DNA from: Arthrobacter sp. B1805
GTDB lineage: Bacteria; Actinomycetota; Actinomycetes; Actinomycetales; Micrococcaceae
Length of the DNA: 64,000 nucleotides
Direction of reading: 5' to 3'
Assembly: GCF_002929745.1 (NCBI RefSeq)
Contig: NZ_PJIQ01000011.1
Location: 1-64,000, forward strand
Positions 1-7,800 of the stretch are shown here, piece by piece. Numbering within the stretch: position 1 is the first letter of the stretch; every line of letters starts with the position of its first letter. Below the pieces are notes generated by a model. The model did not search any database, was not told the origin of the DNA, and was given only the letters and a program-made list of their open reading frames with translations. The position numbers and the translations under genes were made by a program.

Positions 1-86
1 CCGGCAGCGACGTCGTCCATCGAGGCAGCTGCAATGCGGGCCAGGGCGGCGACGTCGTCCAAAAGCGCGACGAGACCGCCGCTCAC
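1..86 (-). CDS. DUF808 (YedI-type) membrane protein, N-terminal part only
   Basis: The reverse strand from a GTG at 86 reads VSGGLVALLDDVAALARI and stays open to the window edge. The LLDD-A-LAR pattern is the characteristic start of the DUF808/YedI family of predicted inner-membrane proteins, whose function is unknown. A GGGGA stretch 5-9 bases upstream can serve as ribosome binding site. Only about 28 codons are visible, so completeness cannot be judged. The gene diverges from the DUF3105 gene at 458. Confidence 0.7.
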   Translation of the reverse strand, partial: MSGGLVALLDDVAALARIAAASMDDVAA

Positions 87-205
87 AGTGCGTCCCCGCA
101 CTGCCCGAGGGCGCACTGCTGGGAGTAGATGCCATACATGAGGCGGGTGATCGGCATATACGGAGTATATGGCGGCTGGCAGCCCTCCATGGGGGAAGCC
201 TGTGG

Positions 206-240
206 TTGCCGAGACGCAATCCTCCGCTGCGTCTCGGCAA
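206..240. promoter_or_regulatory. perfect 13-bp inverted repeat between divergent genes
   Basis: The arms TTGCCGAGACGCA (206-218) and TGCGTCTCGGCAA (228-240) are perfectly complementary around a 9-base loop. A third partial arm, GTCTCGGCA, follows at 245-253. No T-tract follows, so it does not look like a classic terminator. It lies between divergent genes, so an operator or RNA structure is possible. The rest of 87-457 shows no convincing gene. Confidence 0.5.
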
Positions 241-457
241 TCAAGTCTCGGCATAGAAGTGAGCGGCGAAACTCATCTTCCGTGATGGATGTATGGCGGG
301 TGTGAAAGGGCCGCACGGGGGTAGTCGAGTGATACATCCCCTGCGATTTTGACCGCCGTTTCACGGGTTGGATAAGCCCACCGGTACATTGGTTCAAGGC
401 ATACGGTTCAAGCTGCGGCCAGCGCCCGCAACGATTGACATACCGAAGGGCATTTTG

Positions 458-1111
458 TTGAACAAGAAACGGTCTCAGGAGAATCAGGACCGCCAGGCGC
501 GGCTGGCCGCTATCCAAGCCCAGCAGCGTGCCAGTCAACGCAAGCGTAACGCTCTGATCTTCGGCGGCATCGGCGCGGTCATCTTGGCGATCATCATCGC
601 GGTGACCCTCGTGATCGTGAACCAGGTCCAGGTGAACCGTGACCGGGAGGCAGCGGCCTCACAGCCCATCGAAGGCATCGAAGAATACCCCGACGTCACG
701 TTCGACCACGTCGAGGGCGCGGTCCAGTACGAGCAGTCGCCCCCCGTGGGTGGGGACCATGCTCCGGTCTGGACCAACTGCGGCGTCTACACCGAGCCTG
801 TCCCCGACGAGAACTCAGTCCACTCCATGGAGCACGGCGCCGTGTGGCTCATGTACAACCCGGACATTGGACAGGAAGAAATCGATCAACTGACCAGCCT
901 CGTAGGAACGCGGTCCCACGTGCTGCTCAGCCCCGACCCCGACCTCGACACCCCAATCGCCGCCAGCGCATGGGGCCTGCAATTGAAGGTCGACTCCGCA
1001 GACGACGCGCGGCTCGGCACCTTCCTCGACAAATACATCCAGGGCGAGCAGACCCGCGAGCCCGGTGCAACCTGCTCCGGCGGCATCACGCCAGCGGGGC
1101 AGGCTTCCTAA
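458..1111 (+). CDS. DUF3105 membrane-anchored protein
   Basis: A short basic N-terminus (KKRSQENQDRQAR) is followed by one membrane segment (about residues 30-50 from the chosen start, rich in Ile/Val/Ala) and an extracytoplasmic domain. That domain has the DUF3105 signature (NCGVYTEPVPDENSVHSMEHGAVW). Function is unknown; the conserved His and Cys residues are family features. I chose the TTG at 458 because GAAGGG lies 7 bases upstream; an in-frame ATG at 368 would add 30 residues that do not fit the family. It stands alone, with 150 bases of apparently empty DNA after it. Confidence 0.75.
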   Translation: MNKKRSQENQDRQARLAAIQAQQRASQRKRNALIFGGIGAVILAIIIAVTLVIVNQVQVNRDREAAASQPIEGIEEYPDVTFDHVEGAVQYEQSPPVGGDHAPVWTNCGVYTEPVPDENSVHSMEHGAVWLMYNPDIGQEEIDQLTSLVGTRSHVLLSPDPDLDTPIAASAWGLQLKVDSADDARLGTFLDKYIQGEQTREPGATCSGGITPAGQAS

Positions 1112-1260
1112 AGCTCATCTGTTGCGTTTGGAGACCTTCGCACTACCACCTACCGACCGCTGACGAGCCCTAGCCCTTAGCCTCACTGGCACACCGGCTC
1201 AGACAAGCGACGACATTCTCCACATGAGACGCGGTTGGACAGCCTTTGTCCAGGGACGCC

Positions 1261-2031
1261 CTATCCGGATCCCTTGCCGAAGCCTTTCTCTCGGGCTGGC
1301 TTGTGGAGCGTCTTTGGTCGTCCTTGAAAGGGTCGCTTGGTGGTAGTGACCGATGCGGACGGTGGGGTGCCGTTGCTGAGGTCTGTGGCGAGGAATGCTT
1401 CGACTCCTTCGCGTGCGGCGGGGTCGTTCCCGAACTGGGTCATCAGTGTGTCGGCCAGGGCTGCGCGGCGGTCACCGGAGTCCCACAGCTCCTCCGCGTT
1501 CGCGGCCGCGTTCTGGGTATCAACATCGTTCCGGAGGTCCCCGCGGGCGACCTCGCCTGATTGCTGCTCGGCGACCACGTAGTCGCGTTGAGCGTCCTCT
1601 TTCTCCGATGCCTGCTCCAGCTCGACGTCGTTTTCCTGGCCGGCCTTCTGCACCTCGAGGTACTCCTCGGGGGTCAGTTTGTACCTGGTCTGGATCTCGT
1701 CGTGCATGTGCTCGAGGGAGGCCAGAGCCATGGTGTCGAGCTTCTCCCACTGCTGCGCCATGGCGTAGTGCGAGGCGATGTCCTCGGGGCGTGCTGATTC
1801 CCAGAATTGCGGCTGGTGAACAGCCGCCAGCTGGGTGCGCATGACTGCTCTCTCAGCTTCGAATCGTTCCTCGAGTTGTCGGCGCTGCGCGTCCTCGGCG
1901 CGCTGCATTTGCTCGTTCCGTTCGGCGCGCTGGCGTGCCAGCATCTCTCCAAGTCGGCCGGCTACAGCCAGTGCGGACTGCAGCTGAGGCCGGAACAGTC
2001 CTTCGGCTCCATCGGGTGCGTCGTGATTCAT
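1261..2031 (-). CDS. coiled-coil protein of the mobilization operon
   Basis: This is a highly charged Gln/Glu/Arg-rich protein of 256 residues. Residues about 25-70 should form a coiled coil (LARQRAERNEQMQRAEDAQR), and the basic tail ends KTLHKPAREKGFGKGSG. I do not recognise a named family. The start at 2031 is supported by GGGGAG about 10 bases upstream and lies 5 bases after the relaxase stop, so it is almost certainly co-transcribed with mobC and the relaxase. A role as accessory factor of relaxosome assembly or coupling is inferred from position only. Confidence 0.65.
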   Translation of the reverse strand: MNHDAPDGAEGLFRPQLQSALAVAGRLGEMLARQRAERNEQMQRAEDAQRRQLEERFEAERAVMRTQLAAVHQPQFWESARPEDIASHYAMAQQWEKLDTMALASLEHMHDEIQTRYKLTPEEYLEVQKAGQENDVELEQASEKEDAQRDYVVAEQQSGEVARGDLRNDVDTQNAAANAEELWDSGDRRAALADTLMTQFGNDPAAREGVEAFLATDLSNGTPPSASVTTTKRPFQGRPKTLHKPAREKGFGKGSG

Positions 2032-2035
2032 TCTT

Positions 2036-3601
2036 CTATCTCCCCATCTCTTGGTCATTACCCCTGTCATGCCCTTGGTGCTGCTTCGCTCGAGGCGGCA
2101 CCATGATCGTCGGCTGCGCTTCGGTCAGTGGACGGACGGCCTTCGGCGTCATTCCTTCAGGTGCCGGCAGCTGGGGCTCTGGTACCTCGGGCAGGGGTGC
2201 TGCGACGATGGCGAGCTGTTGGCGCACGCTGTCGGTCAGCACCCGGGCTTCACGGAGGTCGTTGTTGCTGCGCTGCATGTCCCGCAGGAGGCGAATGGTA
2301 CGCACGACCTGCTGCATGATGAGGGCCTGCGCGACCGGCGACGGTGCGGTCGCTGCGGCCATGAGGAACGCAGCTGTACCCGCCATTCTCAGAGGCGCCT
2401 GTACGGGTGTGCTGATCGTGACACCGGAATGGTGAGCGGAACGAGCGAGGGCCCGCGACGCCTGTGCAAGGGGTCCGGGTTCGGCTTCCGTGGCCTTCGA
2501 CCAGGCGCCGAGGACGCCGGATGTTTCCCGGGCCACGTGTGCCCACGTCTGGTGATCATCAGGGGCGACTGAGGACATGACCCTGCGAGCCTTGGCCATG
2601 TCGAGCGAGAGCTTCCGAGCGGCTTCCTCGTCGATGGCACGACCGAACACGGTCGTCGCACGAGGACCGCGAAGCATGTCCGGGGCCCGCCCGTGAACGA
2701 TGCGCTGGTGGCGCTTGGCAGCCCACCATTCCTCTGCTGCTTCCTGGGACGCTTCCGGAGTATCGGACCACTCCGTGCGCAACGCTGGAAGGGTGAGATC
2801 CTTTGCCAGCTTCCCGCCACCGAACCACACCGGGTCCATACCCTTGGGTGGTCGTTCCGCGACGGAGTACCCGGTGACGACAGAGCGGCCACCGTCAGCG
2901 AAGCGGGCGCTGACGAGCAGTTCCTGGCGTCGTAGCCGGCGCACGAACTCTGCCTCGGATTCGGAGGCGACAGCACTTGCCCTGACGACGCGCTCCATGC
3001 GGTGACGGGCCGGTTCGATGGTGTTCCCGATACGGCGGTCGGTCAGCTGTTCGGCGGGCTTCAGACCGCGCTCGGAGTGCTGTCCCAGCTCGATGAGTCC
3101 GAACTGCTTCTCGAGGTTCCGGGCGGCGGTTTGTGCCTTCGGGAAGTCCGACCAGTCGCTCCACTTCGTGCCGTCCTCACGGACGCGGGAAGCGACGATG
3201 TGGATGTGGTCGTTACCTGCGGTGCTCGTGCCGTGGTGCACGGCGACCCACTGGCAGGGTGCCTTGCCGTCATTACCGGTGAAGCCCATGTCGTCCATGA
3301 ACTTCTCCGCCATGTCCGCCCACTCGCGGTCACTGACGGGACGCTCGTCGGCGCGCAGCGACAGAGAGCAGTGCCAGACGTGGCTGTCCATCTCGACGTC
3401 GTTGATGCGCTTGTTCAAGTCGATTTCATCCGCGACCAGGACCGCGGATTGGTCGTTGAGCTGGGCGTCATCGAACCACGACATGATGACCGGACTACCC
3501 GTCACGAGGTGCGGATCAGTGTGCTCGTTACTCTTACCCGGGCCGACCAGGTACTTCATCAGGCCGACAGTGCGAGAGCCTTTGGTGATGTTCGGGATCA
3601 T
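2036..3601 (-). CDS. MOBP-type relaxase
   Basis: This is the putative DNA-nicking transferase that starts conjugative mobilization at oriT. The N-terminus carries a candidate catalytic Tyr in GLMKYLVGPGKSNEH (about residue 17). The histidine motif that binds the metal is visible in HHGTSTAGNDHIHIVASRV (about residues 122-140). This order and the 521-residue length fit MOBP/MobA-MobL-like relaxases of actinobacterial plasmids. The C-terminal third is helical and lacks a helicase or primase domain. The start ATG overlaps the mobC stop in ATGA, giving translational coupling. No coupling protein or type IV secretion genes are in the window, so transfer would need a helper. Confidence 0.88.
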   Translation of the reverse strand: MIPNITKGSRTVGLMKYLVGPGKSNEHTDPHLVTGSPVIMSWFDDAQLNDQSAVLVADEIDLNKRINDVEMDSHVWHCSLSLRADERPVSDREWADMAEKFMDDMGFTGNDGKAPCQWVAVHHGTSTAGNDHIHIVASRVREDGTKWSDWSDFPKAQTAARNLEKQFGLIELGQHSERGLKPAEQLTDRRIGNTIEPARHRMERVVRASAVASESEAEFVRRLRRQELLVSARFADGGRSVVTGYSVAERPPKGMDPVWFGGGKLAKDLTLPALRTEWSDTPEASQEAAEEWWAAKRHQRIVHGRAPDMLRGPRATTVFGRAIDEEAARKLSLDMAKARRVMSSVAPDDHQTWAHVARETSGVLGAWSKATEAEPGPLAQASRALARSAHHSGVTISTPVQAPLRMAGTAAFLMAAATAPSPVAQALIMQQVVRTIRLLRDMQRSNNDLREARVLTDSVRQQLAIVAAPLPEVPEPQLPAPEGMTPKAVRPLTEAQPTIMVPPRAKQHQGHDRGNDQEMGR

Positions 3602-4032
3602 GGCTTCAACTCGTACATCTTCGCTTCGATCTGGCGCATGAGTCGGCGTGCTTCCTGCACGGCTGCCAGGGCGTTGTCTTTGACCTCGCCAGTGGCATTC
3701 GCGTGGCGTGCCAGCTGGTTCACATTGTTCGCCGCCGTTCCCACCAAACGGCGAATCTCCAGCAGCGTCACGACTTCCTGCTTCTTCAGCGTCAAGACAG
3801 CCGGGTCACCAGAACCGAGCGCAGCATCGATAAGGATCGCGGACGGCGACAGACCTGTCTGAGCCTCCAGCTGCAGCAGCTGAGCCCGCTCCATCTCTGA
3901 CATCGACACCCGCACGTACACGGTCTTACCCTCGATGCGCTTGCGCCGGGAAGACCACACGTGCCGCTTGCCGGCACTAGGAGGACGCGCAGCGGGCTCC
4001 TGCTCCTGGCTCTCGCTCCCCTGTTCAGACAC
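3598..4032 (-). CDS. mobC: MobC-family relaxosome accessory protein
   Basis: MobC proteins bind near oriT and help the relaxase nick. The C-terminal half has the family pattern, with a ribbon-helix-helix-like stretch (KTVYVRVSMSEMERAQLLQLEAQ) followed by a bacterial mobilization domain (RRLVGTAANNVNQLARHAN). I favour a GTG start at 4032 because GGGGGAG lies 8 bases upstream. An upstream ATG at 4110 would add 26 poorly conserved-looking residues. It is the first gene of the mob operon, overlaps the relaxase start by 4 bases, and lies directly downstream of the candidate oriT. Confidence 0.82.
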   Translation of the reverse strand: MSEQGSESQEQEPAARPPSAGKRHVWSSRRKRIEGKTVYVRVSMSEMERAQLLQLEAQTGLSPSAILIDAALGSGDPAVLTLKKQEVVTLLEIRRLVGTAANNVNQLARHANATGEVKDNALAAVQEARRLMRQIEAKMYELKP

Positions 4033-4129
4033 TGCCAGCACTCCCCCGCTCTTGATCTTCGGCCCAGCGCAGCGCCCCTCTAACGGAGGCCCCACACCCA
4101 AGTGTGTCACCGCTCAGCCGCAGGCGCCA

Positions 4130-4280
4130 GCGGAATCAGTGGTTATGGCACATAACCCCATAGCTTGCTCCGTCAGGGGCTCCGCCTGCTCCTTCGAGCG
4201 GTTTCGGAGGGCTCGGGGTGTTGACGTTGCTGAGGGCGCTCCGCGCCTGTCACCTTTTTGAACGGCTGCGCCGTTCCGTT
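4130..4280. other. candidate oriT / relaxosome region
   Basis: The gene-free stretch upstream of mobC holds a perfect 7-bp inverted repeat GGTTATG-GCA-CATAACC (4141-4157), followed at once by CCATAGCTTGCTCCG, and then a second perfect repeat GAACGGC-TGC-GCCGTTC (4260-4276). An inverted repeat next to a conserved strip just upstream of mobC and relaxase is the usual oriT layout. The nick base cannot be assigned by eye. The rest of 4111-4494 shows nothing else convincing. Confidence 0.5.
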
Positions 4281-4494
4281 TCGGCTGGTCATCATACTGT
4301 CCACCCTTCTCTTGGCAAGGCTCCGAGGACGGCTTTCGCGGCATATCCTCGCTTCGCTGCGGTATTCCACGGTCCGACCTCTCCACCTTGCCAATTCACT
4401 TCGCGTCCAAGTGGTCAAGGGCGTGCCGAAAGGAACGGTGATGAGGCAAGAGCTGGACTACTGACTGTCAGGCAGAGCCGTTAAAGTTCAGCAC

Positions 4495-4797
4495 ATGACG
4501 ATCAATGTGGAAGACATCGAGAACCAGGCACGTCAGCTTCTCAATTCTCGCGTTGCTGCTGTGCGTGAACTCGTGAAAGCACGGCAGCGTGTGACCGAGT
4601 TGCAAACCCAGCTCGCTGAAGCCGAACGTGAGGACAAGAAGGCGTACGTGCGTGCGACCAAAGACGGATGGAGCGAGGACGAACTGAAGAAGCTTGGCCT
4701 CGACAACGGTGCAGCCGCCAAGCGGCGCGCACGGCGGACTACTACACCCGAACCAGCAGGCAGCTCCCCAGCGCCGGCAGATTCCCTCAGTAACTAG
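4495..4797 (+). CDS. small plasmid-type coiled-coil protein
   Basis: This 100-residue protein has an N-terminal heptad-rich helix (residues about 5-50, with LLNSRVAAVRELVKARQRV), a short acidic-basic linker (GWSEDELKKLG) and a basic, proline-rich disordered tail. It is transcribed away from mobC and ends just before a strong hairpin terminator. I know no assigned function. Similar small helix-plus-GWSEDELKKLG proteins are common beside mobilization genes, so a DNA-binding or relaxosome role is possible but unproven. Confidence 0.65.
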   Translation: MTINVEDIENQARQLLNSRVAAVRELVKARQRVTELQTQLAEAEREDKKAYVRATKDGWSEDELKKLGLDNGAAAKRRARRTTTPEPAGSSPAPADSLSN

Positions 4798-4818
4798 AAC
4801 ACCCTGTCGTTAACGGAC

Positions 4819-4855
4819 AAGGGGGTGGCTCACCGCGCCGGTGAGCCACCCCCTT
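4819..4855. terminator. strong bidirectional hairpin terminator
   Basis: Perfect 16-bp arms (4819-4834, AAGGGGGTGGCTCACC, and 4840-4855) enclose the 5-base loop GCGCC. It lies between the end of the small coiled-coil gene and the end of the convergent helicase gene, where a shared terminator is expected. Each arm ends in AA/TT, giving a short T-tract both ways. Confidence 0.8.
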
Positions 4856-4884
4856 CACCTTGTGTGGAGAGTTGATGTGGAAGG

Positions 4885-7800
4885 TCAGTTACCGATACCG
4901 TTCTTCCGATCCTTCTCAACGCCTGGGCGGTGATTAGATGGTGATGCTTTCGCCGCTCCGCCAGCAGTTCCGCCGGGCGTCGGCGGAGTTGGGAAGCTCG
5001 AGCGTGTAGCTCGTTTCAAGGCTTCCAAGTCAGGGGCCAACGTCGTCTGTGCCGGATCTTCTCCGCGCATCTCCCGGCCGATCCTTTCAACGTCCCACTT
5101 GGCTGCTTCCAGCGCCTTACTGTGTTTGAACGGTTCCCGCAGCGCAGTGGCAGCATCACGGTACTCCTGGCGCGCTTCCTCGATCTTGTTCTGCAGGGCC
5201 GTTACCTCCTCGGGCAGTCTGCGCACCTGGTTCTCCAAGCGCTGAATCACTCCCACGGTAGGGAACAATGCATCGGTGCGTTTGAGTTCCACTGCCACGC
5301 CGGGCGCGCCCTCGACCTGCAGTTCCACCTTGGACGCTCCGATGTCGAGCATGTTCGCATGCTTCTGCACATACCGGATGTCATGGCCGGCGATATTCGC
5401 GATGATGCCAAGGTCTCTGGAACCTTGGATCGGCGGACGCCCTGCGGCGTTGGCGCTTGTCCATTGCCGCAGCGCTTCCACGGCGTCCGGGCGCTTGTCA
5501 ACGGTCTTCCCGTTGATGGTCATACGGAACGCATCCCCTGTCGTGTCCAGGGTTGTACGATCAGCCGCCGCGCGTAGTGCCGGGAGCATCGCAACCATCG
5601 CCTCCCCCCTCGTTTGGGCACTGCTCTTACGGTGAGTAAGTGCTGCCCGGTTACGGTTCCACCCTGTTTCGAGACGGGTCAGCCGCGACAGTTCCTGATC
5701 GGCTTTGGACTTCTCCAGGATCAACGGATTGCCGCTGGAAATGGCTTTGACCTCCGCAAAGGACAGGGTGTTATCACCGACGTCCTCAATCTCCCGCACG
5801 TCAAGGCGGCCGCGCATGATCTGGTCGATGAACTTGCTCTTGCGCTCCAGCGTCTGCCACATGAAAGTATCGAACGATCCCTTGGTCACCACCTGCGAGA
5901 TGGCAACCTCGGGGTTCTGATTGCCTTGCCGGATGATGCGGCCGTGGCGTTGGGAGACGTCGGCCGGCCGCCATGGTGCGTCGAGGTCAACCAGGTGCAC
6001 GGCGCGGGCCTGCATGTTCGTACCCGTACCCATCTTCTGTGTTGATCCGATGAGCACGGCGACGTCACCGGTCCGGCATGCCTCGAAGAGCCGGCCTTTC
6101 TCGGCGTCGTTCTTCGCCTCGTGCGCGAAGCGCACCTTGTGCTCGGGTACGCCTCGCTGTACGAGGTCCTCGCGCAGCTGCCCGTACACGTTCCACTTGT
6201 CCGAGGGAGTGCCGAGGTCGCAGAACACGATCTGCAGGGCGCCCGGCGTCGGATGTGTATCTTTCGTCTCCGGGTCGATGTAGACGCGGTCCTTGGTCTC
6301 CTCGTACACCTTGGCTACGAGGTCCGCTGTCGCACTGATCTTCGTGGCTCCGACGAGGGCGTCCAGCTCCGGGTCGACCAGGCGCATGTCGAGAGCGGCT
6401 TTGCGTCCGTCGCTGGAAATCTTCAGCATGTTGTCCTCGGTCGGATCGACCAGACGTGCCTGGATCTTCTCGGCGCGGTCTGCGATGTCCGCGATGTACG
6501 CCTCGAGCTCGATGGACGGCTCGACCGTGACCATGCGCGGTGAGCGCCTGCCGTCCTCGCGTTCCTCGATGTCGGGCACGGGTAGCTGCAGGTCCTCGGC
6601 GGTCTTCACATCCGCGAAGGTGTGGAACATCTTCAGCAGCTCGGGCACGTTCTGGAACTTCGAGAACCGTTCCTTCATCTTGAAGCTGTCACCGCCGGCG
6701 ACGGTCATCTCCATCTCGGTCACGACCTGGCCGAAGGTCGCAGCCCAAGTGTCGAAGTCGTTGATGCCGGCCTTCTCCAACAGATCAGGGCGCAGGTATC
6801 GCTGCATCACGTACATCTCGGTGACACTGTTGGCGATCGGCGTCGCTGTAGCGCCGGTGATCACCCGGTCACCGTGCACGCTGCGCAGGTACTCGACCTT
6901 CGCATGGAGGTCTGATGCACGCTTGGACCCATCGATTGCCGCGTCTTGAATGTTCGAGGCGGTCGAGAGGTTCTTGAAGTCGTGCAGCTCGTCCACGACC
7001 AGATAGTCGATGCCTGTCTGCTCGAAGGTGATGCCCGGGTCGGCGGGGGTCTCGCGGAGCCGTTTGATCTTCTCCTCATCAGCCTGCAGGCGCGACTCCA
7101 GCTTCTTCACGCTCATCGCCTTGTTACCGCTTGCGAGGGCCCGCTCCTTCGCGGCCAGGATTTCCTGGCGCTTCCGGTCCACCTCACGGGTGAGGTATTC
7201 GGACTCGGACTCGGCGGAGAGCGGGATGCGCTCGAACGCGGTGCGGGTCATGATGACGGCGTCCCAGTCGTTCGCGGCCGCGCGCGCGACGAACTGTCGG
7301 CGCTTGTCGCCGGCGAGGTCGGCGGACGACGCAGCGAGGATCTGCGCCTGGGGGTAGATCTGCAGCCATTCGCGGGCGAACTGGTCGAGCATGTGATTCG
7401 GTACGACAATCGCGGGTTTGCGCGCCATACCCAGTCGCCGCAGCTCCATCGAACCCATGACCATCTCAGCGGTCTTACCCGCCCCGACCTCGTGGAAGAG
7501 TCCCACCGACGGCTCGGAAATCATGCGCGCCACAGCGGCACGCTGGTGGGGTTTGGGCGCCCAGTCCTTCTTGAGCCCGGGCAGGGTGAGACGTTCACCT
7601 TCGACGGTGTAGTCGCGCAGCACAAGCGAGTTGAACCTACGGTTGTATTCGTCGGTGAGGGCGATGGCGCGGTCTGCGTCCTCCCACACCCACTCCCCGA
7701 AACGGTCCTGCATCAGCTGGGCCTTCTCCTGGGCCGATGCCGTCTCGACAGGGTTGAGAATGCGCCGCTGGCTCTCGGGATCAGGGTCCGGGTCAGTGAC

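Noticed and set aside
83-538. 151-codon open frame on the minus strand
   Set aside because: It overlaps the DUF3105 start and the hairpin, has no family similarity by eye and Arg/Gln-rich shadow composition.
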